Below are positions 26,240 to 35,510 of a DNA stretch of 64,000 nt, piece by piece. The notes under the pieces are model-generated. The model was not told the DNA's origin. It did not search any database and worked only from the letters and a program-made list of their open reading frames with translations. Made by a program: the position numbers and the translations under genes. Numbering within the stretch: the first letter of the stretch is position 1; every line of letters begins with the position of its first letter. Origin of the DNA: Nostoc sp. C052 (GTDB lineage: Bacteria > Cyanobacteriota > Cyanobacteriia > Cyanobacteriales > Nostocaceae); contig NZ_CP040272.1 in the NCBI RefSeq assembly GCF_013393905.1, positions 6,209,501 through 6,273,500 on the forward strand, in the 5' to 3' direction.

Positions 26240-29077
26240 TTACCTAATATTTTTCTCTGATAACATAGATGGGCCAGCAGTAACAACCACGATTTTATCT
26301 GGGTGGAGTAACTCACGAGCCGCTTGATTAACTTGGTCAAGAGTGACTTTCTGAATTTTATCAGTGAAGGAGTGCAATTCTACTTTATCTAGTCCATACA
26401 CCTCATTCATCAGAATTCTATCTGTTAATTCTTCTGGGTTGGCCAGGGAAACGTTGTAGTTGCTGATGAGAGTGCGTTTAGCTGTTTCTACTTCCAGCGC
26501 GGTGACGCCTTGTTGATGGATTTGCTGTAGAATTTCGCGGGTACTAGCGATCGCTTTACTGCTATCTTCAGGACTAGTTTGCATTTCTATCAAAAATGTC
26601 CCTGCGTTCTTCCCAGCTTGGAAGTAGCTATAAATTCCATAGCTCAAACCTTGGCGATCACGCACTTCTGCCCCCAGTCTACTAGATAAGGTATCGCCTC
26701 CCAAAATCTGGTTCAATACTAAGGCGGCATGAAACCGAGGATCGTAACGGTTAATGCCTGTGTAACCCATATATGTAACAGCTTGGGTTTTATCTGGTAA
26801 AACCGGATTGACACTCACGATTTTCTCCGGCATTGATACCGTGGGATATTTTAATGTGGGTGCTTGACCGCTAACTTCCCAGTCTCCAAACTCATTTTTA
26901 ATCAGCGATCGCACAATGTCCAGATCAAAATCTCCCACCAGCGCTAGCACTGTCGTATCTGGACGATAATGTTTAGCTTTGAAATCAATCACATCCTGGC
27001 GCTGAATCTGCTGTAAACTCTCCTCTGTGGGAAAGGTATGTAAGGGATGTTTTTTCGGGTAAATTGACTGAACAAATATCCTTCTAGCTACTTCTGATGG
27101 CTCATCTAGTTCCAATTGCAAGTCGGTTAAAGTTTGTTGGCGATGCAGTTCTAATTCTTTGACTGGAAAGGTACTATTTTTCACAACATCTGCCAATACT
27201 TCCAGAAGTATCGGTAAATCCTCTGCTAAACTATCACCCTCAATATGCACACCTTCCCGGTGGGTTTGAAAGTCTAAACTCGCCCCTCTTTCTGCCAAAA
27301 CTTTGGCAATAGTCAAGACATCCTTGTTATTAGTGCCATTTAGCAAGTTCTCTGCTACAAACGCAGCCAATCCAGCTTTATTGTCTGGATCAAATTCCGT
27401 CCCGGCTTGAATATGGCCGCTTAGGGTAACGGTGGGAGTACTACGATCGGGTAACAGTAATATCCGCAGTCCGTTAGTAAATTTAAATTCCTGTGGTAAT
27501 ACTTGAGCAATTGCATCTGTAGCCAAATCTACAGGTGGTAAGTATTTCATCACCTCAGAAGGAAGCACAGGTGCTAGAGGAGAGAAATTTTCTGTAGTTT
27601 GGGCTGAGTCTGGTTTGTCGCTAACTTCTGTTATTAGTTTCTGAGTTGGTTCAAAAAAGCCTACTGTCCGCGCTTCTTTTGTGAGATATTTGTTAATTAC
27701 ATTCACAACATCTGTCGGCCTCACCAACCGGACAGCTGCCAAATAGCGGTCTGTGTAGCGATAATCACCAGCAGTTGTCTCATCAGTGCCCAATCGCATG
27801 GCTTGAGAGGTGATATCACGGTTACTCAAAATTACATCTGCGATTAATTGGGTTTTGGCTTGTTCAACTTCCTCCGATGTCACGCCTTTTTCTGCTACAT
27901 TGGCGATCGCACTACTCAACATTGAGTCAATTTTTTTCAAATCTTGTTTAGATCCAGCCGTCACCAACACCTCATACCAGCCAGATTCTTGCAAACTGGT
28001 AACGGATGCCGTAACTTCACTCGCTAAACCTGATTCCACTAATGCCTGATAAAGTCTAGAATTCCGCCCCTCTGTCAAGATGTAATCCATCACATCCAAC
28101 GCAGGCACATCCGGTTGATTTGCATCCGGTAACGGATACACAACTTGTAACAGTCGCCCTACTCCCGGTTCTCGCAATACGATGGGAGTGCTGAGTGCTG
28201 AGTGCTGAGTTTTGAGTGCTGGAGAAATAACTCCTGCCCCCTGCCCCCTGCCCCCTGCCTCTTGCCCCCTGGGTATTTTGCCAAACGTCTGTTTAATTGT
28301 TTCTAGAGTTTTTGCAGTTTGAAAATCTCCCACAATTACTAAGACAGCATTATCGGGTTTGTAAAAATTGCGGTAGTATTTCTCTACCTGCTCAACTTCA
28401 AATTTCTCGACATCAGCTTTAGTACCACCTACAGGCAACCCATAAGCATGATGGGGAAACACCACTTGCATGACGGCGCGGTTAAGGCGATATTCTGGAC
28501 TATTTTCGTAACCTTGCAACTCGGAAATTACTACCCGCTTTTCACTCGCTAGTTGCTCTGGCTCAATCTGGGAATTTTGCATTCTGTCGGCTTCTAGCAC
28601 TAAAAGCGCTTTGAGCTTGTTTCGTTCCACAGTACCGTAATATGCCGTTTGGTCATAGCTGGTAAAAGCATTGGAATCACTACCTAAAGCACTAAACAAA
28701 CGTCCAAATTGAATCGGACGATTTCGAGTGCCTTTAAACATCATGTGTTCCAACTGGTGGGCAATGCCATTCACGCCTGGTTCTTCATTACGTGAGCCAA
28801 CCTTGTACCACACCTGCACCGTCACCACTGGCGCAGTATGCACTTCCTTTGTCAGGACAGTTAGACCATTTTCTAGTACTGTCTTGCGGACATTTTCTGT
28901 CAGTGTTGAGGGCATTATTCTTTTTACTAGCAAGGTTGACTGATATTTTTCTTTATTAGAGATAACTGAATGTTGGCTATGAGCAGGTTGATCGCTCAAT
29001 AACAAAACTGCTAGTAGCCATAAGCTTAAAATTAATAACGGCAAAGGATATCTATAAAATTTGGAAAATTCATACAT
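26240..29077 (-). CDS. M16 family zinc peptidase, two tandem domains
   Basis: A 945-residue exported metallopeptidase of the pitrilysin/insulinase class, with a signal-anchor at residues 10-28. The first half carries the inverted zinc motif H107-QLE-H111 (GIAHQLEHMMFKGT) and a distal Glu region (LEADRMQNSQIEPEQLASEK). The second half (from about 515) has the same fold but no HxxEH, so it is the non-catalytic substrate-binding half. Residues about 268-297 are a Gly/Arg/Ser-rich insert encoded by dispersed repeats and not shared with the family. It is probably periplasmic and degrades small peptides or processed proteins. The ATG at 29077 begins the signal segment. Confidence 0.9.
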   Translation of the reverse strand: MYEFSKFYRYPLPLLILSLWLLAVLLLSDQPAHSQHSVISNKEKYQSTLLVKRIMPSTLTENVRKTVLENGLTVLTKEVHTAPVVTVQVWYKVGSRNEEPGVNGIAHQLEHMMFKGTRNRPIQFGRLFSALGSDSNAFTSYDQTAYYGTVERNKLKALLVLEADRMQNSQIEPEQLASEKRVVISELQGYENSPEYRLNRAVMQVVFPHHAYGLPVGGTKADVEKFEVEQVEKYYRNFYKPDNAVLVIVGDFQTAKTLETIKQTFGKIPRGQEAGGRGQGAGVISPALKTQHSALSTPIVLREPGVGRLLQVVYPLPDANQPDVPALDVMDYILTEGRNSRLYQALVESGLASEVTASVTSLQESGWYEVLVTAGSKQDLKKIDSMLSSAIANVAEKGVTSEEVEQAKTQLIADVILSNRDITSQAMRLGTDETTAGDYRYTDRYLAAVRLVRPTDVVNVINKYLTKEARTVGFFEPTQKLITEVSDKPDSAQTTENFSPLAPVLPSEVMKYLPPVDLATDAIAQVLPQEFKFTNGLRILLLPDRSTPTVTLSGHIQAGTEFDPDNKAGLAAFVAENLLNGTNNKDVLTIAKVLAERGASLDFQTHREGVHIEGDSLAEDLPILLEVLADVVKNSTFPVKELELHRQQTLTDLQLELDEPSEVARRIFVQSIYPKKHPLHTFPTEESLQQIQRQDVIDFKAKHYRPDTTVLALVGDFDLDIVRSLIKNEFGDWEVSGQAPTLKYPTVSMPEKIVSVNPVLPDKTQAVTYMGYTGINRYDPRFHAALVLNQILGGDTLSSRLGAEVRDRQGLSYGIYSYFQAGKNAGTFLIEMQTSPEDSSKAIASTREILQQIHQQGVTALEVETAKRTLISNYNVSLANPEELTDRILMNEVYGLDKVELHSFTDKIQKVTLDQVNQAARELLHPDKIVVVTAGPSMLSEKNIR
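28187..28272. repeat. Repeat words inside the M16 peptidase coding region
   Basis: gagtgctgagtgctgagt followed by cctgccccctgccccctgcc interrupts the conserved M16 sequence without breaking the frame (28187-28272). The same words are common in intergenic DNA of this genome. Confidence 0.85.
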
Positions 29078-29214
29078 GTATCTAGAAGATGTATCTGTAA
29101 AATAGGCTACATAGTTTTTTGAGTGACTACAGTTTTATCTGGTAAAAAAATCTTTTACCTCAGCAACAATACAGAAAAACAATATATTAACAATAAAGGT
29201 AATAAAAAGCTAAA

Positions 29215-29658
29215 TTATGGTAATTTAGCTAAAACCCGAATGAATTCGAGAGGTAAGCCATCGGTATCAGCGATGAAAGCTACTTCGTAAATGCGATCGC
29301 CTATTTGCTGTTGTGTCGGTTCTAAAAGTATCTTCAATGGTTGTAATTCTTGGGTTTGACTCTCAACAGCTAGCAACACACGTTCTTGTAAATTTGTCAA
29401 CCAGCTAGGTAAATCTAGTGTAATGTCAGTTAAATCGAACGAGAGATGATAATACCCCACATAATGCTCGTCATTAAAGGCATCTGGGGCTGGCTTGGGT
29501 TCGGGAATTTGGATCAGTTCAATTCTGCCGCCCAATCCTTCCATCCAGCAAGCTAGGGTGTAGCCTGTGGTAAAGCGTTCTGAGATTGTAAACCCTAAAT
29601 GTTCGTAGAAAGCGATCGCTCGATGAATATTCGCAGTCCGAATAGAAGCGTGGTGCAT
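29215..29658 (-). CDS. VOC (glyoxalase-like) superfamily protein
   Basis: This 147-residue protein has the paired beta-alpha-beta-beta-beta fold of the VOC superfamily. The N-terminal SIRTANIHRAIAFYEHLGFT and SYHLSFDLTD-like (YYHLSFDLTD) strands and the C-terminal DTDGLPLEFI strand supply His/Glu residues in the metal-site positions. The exact substrate, for example a methylglyoxal-like or ring-cleavage compound, cannot be told. The stop is 9 bp from an A/T-rich region and upstream of 29659 lies a patch of catttgtc repeat words. It follows the M16 gene on the same strand. Confidence 0.85.
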   Translation of the reverse strand: MHHASIRTANIHRAIAFYEHLGFTISERFTTGYTLACWMEGLGGRIELIQIPEPKPAPDAFNDEHYVGYYHLSFDLTDITLDLPSWLTNLQERVLLAVESQTQELQPLKILLEPTQQQIGDRIYEVAFIADTDGLPLEFIRVLAKLP

Positions 29659-29736
29659 ATTAGTCCTTAGTCCTTAGTCCTTAGTCATTTGTCCTTTGTT
29701 ATTCACTAATGACAAATGACTAATGACAAATGACCA
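29659..29736. repeat. TAGTCCTTAGTC/CATTTGTC repeat with hairpin
   Basis: Tandem agtccttagtcc words end in an inverted pair, gtcatttgtc and gacaaatgac, about 15 bp apart. It separates the VOC and TIGR02652-like genes. Confidence 0.65.
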
Positions 29737-30258
29737 TTACTCAAACAACCTGAAATAAGGGTAGCGCACAGGAACGCCAGGCTCTTTTTCCAAGTCAAAA
29801 TTAATTACTTCCCAAGAGGGATCTTCTGAGGTATCGGGGCTAAATTCCACGGGTAAGCCGTACAAACGCGCAGCAGTCGCTTCTGGTTGTCCAGAACGCC
29901 AAGGCGTGCTGCGTTCTAAATAGCCACTCATCAATTCCTGATAGCGTCGGGCAATAATCACTCGTGTTGCTCGAAAGCCTTGGGTATAGAGCTTATCTAA
30001 TGCTTCGTGAATTTCAAAGCGAATACCATCAGGATGAGTATGCTGCCTATACCATTCATTATTCCACCTCCGCCAATGACGCCCCGATTGCAAATGGATT
30101 AACTCTCCATTTTTCGGATTAGCTTCAAAGGCGCCATGACGAGGACACAAATAGGTGTCTGTTAGTGTCAGCGCCGGAATAGTCTGGCGACAATGGGGAC
30201 ACTGTATTTCCGGCCCAAACATCGGGTACTGCAAACCTGGATTCATCATGAAGTGCAT
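29737..30258 (-). CDS. TIGR02652 family zinc-ribbon-like protein
   Basis: A 173-residue protein with a Cys4-like zinc ribbon at residues about 17-45 (CPHCRQTI and YLCPRHGAF). A conserved block follows, containing GRHWRRWNNEWYRQHTHPDG, LDKLYTQGFRATRVIIARRY and SGYLERSTPWRSGQP. The layout is that of the cyanobacterial family TIGR02652, whose role is unknown. No catalytic motif is seen. It is same-strand with the VOC gene; the two are separated by 78 bp of repeats. Both ATG candidates (30258 and 30249) are plausible. Confidence 0.85.
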   Translation of the reverse strand: MHFMMNPGLQYPMFGPEIQCPHCRQTIPALTLTDTYLCPRHGAFEANPKNGELIHLQSGRHWRRWNNEWYRQHTHPDGIRFEIHEALDKLYTQGFRATRVIIARRYQELMSGYLERSTPWRSGQPEATAARLYGLPVEFSPDTSEDPSWEVINFDLEKEPGVPVRYPYFRLFE

Positions 30259-30488
30259 ACAAACATAATTTTGTCTTCACCAGCACTAGTGGGTTGGATT
30301 ATACAATTCGGCTCAACCACTTTGGGTTACTTGCTCACTGCTGCATAGACACGGTGTTGCGGCAGGAACATTATTCACTAGTGTTTTCCTCAGCGTAGAG
30401 GTTTGACGCTGTGATATTCTGGTTATGCAGCCAGCCTCAAAGGTTGGAGTTTCTCCAGTGTTCCTGAGTACCATATTCATATTCTATC

Positions 30489-31016
30489 GTGTCTACCGCT
30501 TCTTACTGGACATCTCCTGATTTTTCTCAAGCTGCCTTTATTGCAGATAATGCTGTTGTTATGGGTTCGGTAAATATAGCACCAGGAGTGAGCATTTGGT
30601 ATGGAGCAGTGGTTAGGGGAGATGTAGAACGGATTGAAATTGGCGAATGCACAAATATTCAAGATGGTGCAATTCTACATGGCGATCCTGGTTTTCCAAC
30701 AATCTTAGAAGATTATATTACCGTAGGACATCGGGCTGTGGTACATTCTGCTTACATTGAGCGTGGAAGTTTGATTGGGATTGGCGCAGTGATTTTAGAT
30801 GGGGTAAGAGTAGGCGCTGGTAGCATTATCGGTGCTGGTGCAGTAGTAACTAAAAATGTACCGCCTTTGTCCCTAGTTGTCGGTATTCCTGGTAAAGTAT
30901 TACGCCAAGTAACAGAAGTTGAAGCCGCAGAACTGATTGAACACGCTAAACGTTACCAAAAGTTAGCTTTAGTTCATGCTGGTAAGGGCACTGATATTGG
31001 TTTTAGCAAGGCTTAG
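30489..31016 (+). CDS. Gamma-class carbonic anhydrase-like (left-handed beta-helix) protein
   Basis: This 175-residue protein is built of hexapeptide repeats forming a left-handed beta-helix (for example VVMGSVNIAPGVSIWYGAVV and VGAGSIIGAGAVVTKNVPPL). The family includes YrdA/CcmM-type proteins. Candidate zinc-binding histidines are visible in AILHGDPGF and in TVGHRAVVHSA. A trimer with zinc at the interface is expected, and activity is possible but not shown by sequence. The start is GTG at 30489, since no ATG precedes the first repeats. The preceding 230 bp are intergenic. Confidence 0.9.
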   Translation: MSTASYWTSPDFSQAAFIADNAVVMGSVNIAPGVSIWYGAVVRGDVERIEIGECTNIQDGAILHGDPGFPTILEDYITVGHRAVVHSAYIERGSLIGIGAVILDGVRVGAGSIIGAGAVVTKNVPPLSLVVGIPGKVLRQVTEVEAAELIEHAKRYQKLALVHAGKGTDIGFSKA

Positions 31017-31030
31017 GGGTGGAGAGAAAT

Positions 31031-31066
31031 CAATTAAAAATTAAAAATTAAAAATTAAAAATTACT
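31031..31066. repeat. AATTAAAAATT tandem repeat upstream of psbY
   Basis: Four copies of attaaaaatta form an A/T-rich tract downstream of the carbonic anhydrase-like gene. The 31067-31268 gap holds no other feature except a ctcaatgcccaatgcccc word. Confidence 0.5.
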
Positions 31067-31268
31067 GAAAAAGAGGTAACTAAAGTTTCCCGCAGGGTGA
31101 AAATGAAAGATCGGGGGAAATAACTAATGCCTAATGCTCAATGCCCAATGCCCCACAATTTAAACATTCTTTACATATCTAGTTGGAAAAATTGCCCACT
31201 TCAGCTAAAAATAAAAATGAGAGCAGTTGACAAAAGTTTAATTTCTACTTAAGAGAGGGGTTCTAGAT

Positions 31269-31394
31269 ATGGATATCGATTTCCGTATAGCGATCGTTTT
31301 AGCACCAGTTGCAATTGCCGCTGGTTGGGCAGTGTTTAATATTGGCGCTGCCGCTTTAAGACAAATTCAAGGCTTTTTGGATAAGGAAGCCTAA
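31269..31394 (+). CDS. psbY: Photosystem II protein Y
   Basis: A 41-residue protein starting MDIDFRIAIVLAPVAIAAGW, with one membrane helix, then FNIGAAALRQIQGFL. It matches the cyanobacterial PsbY pattern. PsbY is a small thylakoid subunit near cytochrome b559 of photosystem II. The ATG at 31269 follows an aagagaggg ribosome-binding stretch (31251-31260). It is short enough to be missed by length-filtered gene callers. It stands between the carbonic anhydrase-like gene and folC. Confidence 0.92.
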   Translation: MDIDFRIAIVLAPVAIAAGWAVFNIGAAALRQIQGFLDKEA

Positions 31395-31539
31395 ATTCAT
31401 TAATAGGGCATGGGGCATGGGGCATTGGCATTGGGTTTAATATTCTCTGTCATCCCCTTGTCCGCCTCACTCCCCTAAGGCTACTTATCCCGTTTATATT
31501 CAATTTTGAATTTTGAATTGATTTCTCCCCAGTCCCTTC

Positions 31540-32862
31540 TTGAATATCGATTCTGTAATACAACCCCTGCAACGCTTTGGTGTCCATCTCGGACTCGATC
31601 GCATTGTCAATCTATTAGCAAATCTTGGCAATCCTCATCATCAAGTCCCAGTAATTCACGTTGCTGGTACTAATGGCAAAGGTTCAGTCTGTGCCTATCT
31701 TTCCTCAGTTCTTACTGACGCTGGTTATCGTACAGGACGCTACACTTCACCCCATTTAGTTGATTGGACGGAACGTATTTGTCTGAATGAACAGCCAATT
31801 TCTTCTGAGGAATTGAGTCAATTATTAGAAAAAGTCCAAGGGTTGATTCGCCCTGACGAAGAATCGCCAACTCAGTTTGAAGTAATTACGGCGGCTGCTT
31901 GGTTATATTTTGCCCAGCAGCAAGTTGATGTCGCTGTGGTAGAAGTTGGACTAGGAGGGCGCTTAGATGCGACAAATGTCTGTTTGGAACCCCTGGTTAC
32001 AATCATCACTTCCATTAGCCGGGAACACTGGCAGCAACTTGGCCCTACCATTGCTGACATTGCGAGAGAAAAAGCAGGTATTCTCAAACCTGGATGTCCT
32101 GTTGTGGTTGGGCCATTGCCACCAGAGGCAGACAAGGTGGTGCGATCGCGTGCTGTAGAATTACAATGTCCGCTTTTTGCGCCTCAACCCGCCCATGAAA
32201 TCGCTACAGGATGGGCAGAGTATAGATATGAAGCAGAGGGACAGAGGAGCAGAGGGGCAGAGGGAGAAATTAAAGAATCAGCCCATCACTCTATTAAATA
32301 TCCTTTGCCATTAGCGGGGCAAATTCAGTTAACTAATTCAGCTTTGGCTTTAGCTGCGTTAGAAATTCTCCAGCAACAAGGTTGGCAAATTTCTGAAGAA
32401 GCCATAATTAACGGCATGGCAAAAACTAAATGGCCAGGGCGGATGCAATGGACTACTTGGAAAAACCATAAATTATTAATTGATGGCGCTCATAATACCG
32501 CCGCCGCCCAAGTTCTCCGCCAGTATATTGATAGCTTAGACGCAGTTACTCATCAGCCTATCAATTGGATTATGGGAATGTTTGCCGATAAGGATCATAC
32601 TGATATTTTTACCGCTTTACTGCGACCAGGCGATCGCCTTTTTTTAGTACCAATACCAGTAGAGCCTTTCCCCGGTAGAACTTCCGCCGATTTAGACTAC
32701 TTATCAAACCTAGCTTACAACCTCTGTCCCGAATTAAGCGATCGCCAAATCCATCCAGATTTACTCACAGCCCTAGAAGCCGCTACCACAGACGGTTTAA
32801 TCGTTTTGTGTGGTTCCCTTTATTTAGTAGGCGATTTTTTACAAATGGGGAATAGGGAGTAA
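31540..32862 (+). CDS. folC: Folylpolyglutamate synthase / dihydrofolate synthase
   Basis: The enzyme attaches glutamate to dihydropteroate and tetrahydrofolate, using ATP. It has 440 residues with the Mur-ligase-like P-loop GTNGKGSV (about 43-50), the YTSPHLVDWTERI segment, VEVGLGGRLDATN, and KAGILKPGCPVVVGP. In the C-terminal domain, LIDGAHNTAAAQ is conserved. Residues about 231-245 (EGQRSRGAEGEI) are an insert from a dispersed repeat not present in the family. The start is TTG at 31540, because no ATG lies between the upstream stops and the conserved segment. An A/T-rich repeat follows the gene. Confidence 0.92.
   Translation: MNIDSVIQPLQRFGVHLGLDRIVNLLANLGNPHHQVPVIHVAGTNGKGSVCAYLSSVLTDAGYRTGRYTSPHLVDWTERICLNEQPISSEELSQLLEKVQGLIRPDEESPTQFEVITAAAWLYFAQQQVDVAVVEVGLGGRLDATNVCLEPLVTIITSISREHWQQLGPTIADIAREKAGILKPGCPVVVGPLPPEADKVVRSRAVELQCPLFAPQPAHEIATGWAEYRYEAEGQRSRGAEGEIKESAHHSIKYPLPLAGQIQLTNSALALAALEILQQQGWQISEEAIINGMAKTKWPGRMQWTTWKNHKLLIDGAHNTAAAQVLRQYIDSLDAVTHQPINWIMGMFADKDHTDIFTALLRPGDRLFLVPIPVEPFPGRTSADLDYLSNLAYNLCPELSDRQIHPDLLTALEAATTDGLIVLCGSLYLVGDFLQMGNRE
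32233..32274. repeat. CAGAGGGGCAGAGGG repeat inside folC
   Basis: gcagagggacagaggagcag and ggggcagagggag are variants of the intergenic word near 16530 (there in reverse). They are inserted in frame between conserved FolC segments. Confidence 0.85.
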
Positions 32863-32864
32863 GA

Positions 32865-32932
32865 ATTTTAGATTTTAGATTTTAGATTTTGGATTTTAGA
32901 TTGAAATTTAATCCAAAATCCAAAATTGGAAT
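32865..32932. repeat. TTTTAGATTTTAGA / CCAAAATCC repeat
   Basis: Tandem agattttagattttgg words are followed by a partial reverse complement ccaaaatccaaaatt. It sits between the convergent folC and binding-protein genes and could act as a weak bidirectional terminator. Confidence 0.6.
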
Positions 32933-32948
32933 TGCCCAATCTCCTAAT

Positions 32949-34247
32949 TTACCTCTGATTCCACTCTTGCGCCGCATCTTCTACAGCTTTATCTACAGTC
33001 TTTTCACCTAACATTGCTGCTTGCAAGTTCTCGTAAATTGCCTTTTGCAGTTTGTTGAAATCCTTTAAAGTAGGGGTTAATATTTCTGCATTTTGTAGTT
33101 CTTTAGCAGTGAGAACTCGCGCTTTTTCGATGATTGAAGCATTAGCTGGAACATCTTTAAAGTAACTATCAGACAATGCTTTGATTGTAGAAGGTAGGAC
33201 ATTTGCAGCTTTCGCAAAAGCTAACTGATTTTCGTCATTGGTGACAAATAAAGCAAACTTCACAGCGTCATCTGGTTGTTTAGTATCGCGGGGAATAACT
33301 ATGTTCATTACCGCAACATTTTTCTTGCCTGTGTCACCAGTGAGTTGAGGTGCTACTCCGGTAGCTTGAGCAATCTTTGGGGCATTATTTGCGATCGTTT
33401 TGAGAAATTCTGGCCCAGAAGCTAGAAGCACAGTCTCACCAGATTGGTATAAATCGATCGCGTGGCGATGTCCTTGGGTTAAAGCCTCTTTGGGAAGTAA
33501 CCCTTTTTTATACAAATCTACCCAATACTGAAATGCGGCTTTCCCTTGTGCCGAATTAAACGCCGCTTTCCCATCAGCATCTATGAGGTTAACTCCCATT
33601 TGCACGAAAGATTCCAGCACTTCACCGGAATCTTGCGGTACGAAAGTCACAAAAAAGGCATATTTCCCTGTCTTATCTTTAATTTGTTGAGCTGCTTGTG
33701 CTAATTCTCCGTATGTTGCAGGTACTTTATTGATACCTGCCTGTTTTAATAAATCAGTGTTATAAATGGTTAACCGTGTGGTGAGATACCAGGGAATCCC
33801 AAAACTCTTGCCATTCAGCACACTTGCTTTCCAGATATTCGGCAGATAGGAGGAACGTACATCATTTGGGACTTTCGCATCTAAATCTAACCAGGCATTT
33901 CGTCCGGCAAGTTGGGAAGCAAAACCCGGATTGAGGTTAACTACATCAGGTGGCGTTTTTGCGGAGACAGCTGTTAATATTTTGTTCTCCATTGCTGCCC
34001 AAGGTATATCAACCCAGTTAACCTTTATACCTGGATTTTGCGATTCAAAATTTGCAATTAGGCTTTTGAAGTAGTCGGTAAATTGAGGTTGGAGTTGCAT
34101 TGTCCAAAACTCAACAGTTGCCACTCCTGAAGTAGCTTGTTTTGTACTTTTACTAACATTGCCTGTGCTGCAACTTACAATCCAAGTGGTTACTAAGCCA
34201 AGCAGTACTAAAGCAACAAGTTGTTTAAATTTTCGCAATTGAATCAT
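32949..34247 (-). CDS. Sugar-type ABC transporter substrate-binding lipoprotein (family 1)
   Basis: A 432-residue solute-binding protein with lipobox VSC (Cys26). The mature part begins near VATVEFWTMQLQPQFTDYFK, then the hinge region NPGIKVNWVDIPWAAMENKI, and NPGFASQLAGRNAWLDL. The WTM, DIPW and Trp/Tyr-rich contacts match family-1 binding proteins for oligosaccharides or glycerol compounds. No permease or ATPase is adjacent; in cyanobacteria the partner ATPase is often unlinked. The ligand is not certain. The ATG at 34247 starts the signal segment. Confidence 0.88.
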   Translation of the reverse strand: MIQLRKFKQLVALVLLGLVTTWIVSCSTGNVSKSTKQATSGVATVEFWTMQLQPQFTDYFKSLIANFESQNPGIKVNWVDIPWAAMENKILTAVSAKTPPDVVNLNPGFASQLAGRNAWLDLDAKVPNDVRSSYLPNIWKASVLNGKSFGIPWYLTTRLTIYNTDLLKQAGINKVPATYGELAQAAQQIKDKTGKYAFFVTFVPQDSGEVLESFVQMGVNLIDADGKAAFNSAQGKAAFQYWVDLYKKGLLPKEALTQGHRHAIDLYQSGETVLLASGPEFLKTIANNAPKIAQATGVAPQLTGDTGKKNVAVMNIVIPRDTKQPDDAVKFALFVTNDENQLAFAKAANVLPSTIKALSDSYFKDVPANASIIEKARVLTAKELQNAEILTPTLKDFNKLQKAIYENLQAAMLGEKTVDKAVEDAAQEWNQR

Positions 34248-34399
34248 TTTCCCAGTATTTTTACGCTTGATCAGTGTGAAAAGCTTAGACAGAATTGTTG
34301 AGATTATAGGCTAAATAAATTACCTGTAGAGACGTAATATATAACGTCCCTATCACAATAAATTTAAATTTTCAATTTAGTAGTCCAGCGGGCACAACT

Positions 34400-35506
34400 G
34401 TGGTAAAAAGTTTCACTAGTCTGTTTGGCAAATCGAAAAAAGGGGTCGGCATTGAACTTGCTCCCGAACGGGTAAATGTAGTTCAGCTACGCAAGCACGG
34501 TCAAGGCTTGAAACTAGAAACTTTTACATCGGTAGCAGTTCCAGAAGGCATCGTTACCGATGGTCAAATCACCGACCCCGCAGCAATGGCGCAGTTAATC
34601 CAGCAGGCGCTAGCTGAAAGCAAAATCAAAACTTCTCGCGTTGCTACTGGTGTCCCAGGACGAGATTCTATCGTTCGAATTATACCAGTGCCAGCAGAGT
34701 TAGATGATAAAGAACTGCGAGAAATGGTGCTGAACCATGAAGCAGGTTTGTATTTACCCTATCCTCGTGAAGAGGCTGATGTAGATTATCAGAAACTTGG
34801 GTACTTTCAAGATGAAGATGGCATTGAAAAAGTACACGTCCTCCTAGTTGCCACCCGCAAGGAGATAACGGATACCTATATAAGTACATTCGAGCAGGCA
34901 GGATTACAGATCGATGTTTTAGAAATTAACAGTTTTGCTCTAATTCGGACTATTCGCGATCAACTGCGACAATTTGGGCCGCAAGAAGCAGCAGTACTCG
35001 TTGATATCGAGTTCGATAGTACAGAAATCGCCATCATCGTTAACGGAGTGCCGCAATTTTCACGCACAGTCCCAATTGGGACTTATCAAATGCAAACGGC
35101 CTTAGCAAGGGCAATGAGCTTACCCACATCACGAGATATGGAACTGTTACACGGAATGGTCATTCCCCAAACTTCCCTAGACGGCGGTAAAACTGGCGTT
35201 ACTGAAATCGATCCTGGCATGGCTGCCATATTGAGAGTCTTGGGAGAACTAACGGATGAACTGCGCCGTTCCATCGATTTTTACCTCAATCAAAGTGAAA
35301 ATTTGGAAGTAGCGCAGATTTTATTAGCTGGGCCGGGAGGTGGACTGCAACAGCTAGATGAATTTTTTACTCAACGATTGAGCTTGCCAACTACCCAAAT
35401 AGATCCAATCGGGGCTTTGTCTTTGGATGTTGACACTGAGAAATATCCACAGGTACAACGCTCTGGTTTAGCGATCGTACTCGGTCTAGGAATGCGGGAG
35501 GTGTAA
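34400..35506 (+). CDS. pilM: Type IV pilus inner-membrane assembly ATPase-like protein PilM
   Basis: An actin-like protein of 368 residues that binds the cytoplasmic tail of PilN at the pilus base. Conserved segments: KKGVGIELAPERVNVVQLRK at the start, GVPGRDSIVRIIPVPAEL, AVLVDIEFDSTEIAIIVNG (nucleotide-binding core), and LLAGPGGGLQQLDEFF. The start is GTG at 34400. It is the first gene of a four-gene set, with pilN 4 bp downstream. In filamentous cyanobacteria these genes drive motility, hormogonium gliding and DNA uptake. Confidence 0.95.
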   Translation: MVKSFTSLFGKSKKGVGIELAPERVNVVQLRKHGQGLKLETFTSVAVPEGIVTDGQITDPAAMAQLIQQALAESKIKTSRVATGVPGRDSIVRIIPVPAELDDKELREMVLNHEAGLYLPYPREEADVDYQKLGYFQDEDGIEKVHVLLVATRKEITDTYISTFEQAGLQIDVLEINSFALIRTIRDQLRQFGPQEAAVLVDIEFDSTEIAIIVNGVPQFSRTVPIGTYQMQTALARAMSLPTSRDMELLHGMVIPQTSLDGGKTGVTEIDPGMAAILRVLGELTDELRRSIDFYLNQSENLEVAQILLAGPGGGLQQLDEFFTQRLSLPTTQIDPIGALSLDVDTEKYPQVQRSGLAIVLGLGMREV

Positions 35507-35510
35507 CAAA

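Noticed and set aside
26240..27540. Second active zinc site in the M16 protein
   Set aside because: The second half lacks the HxxEH motif, so it is taken as the non-catalytic half.
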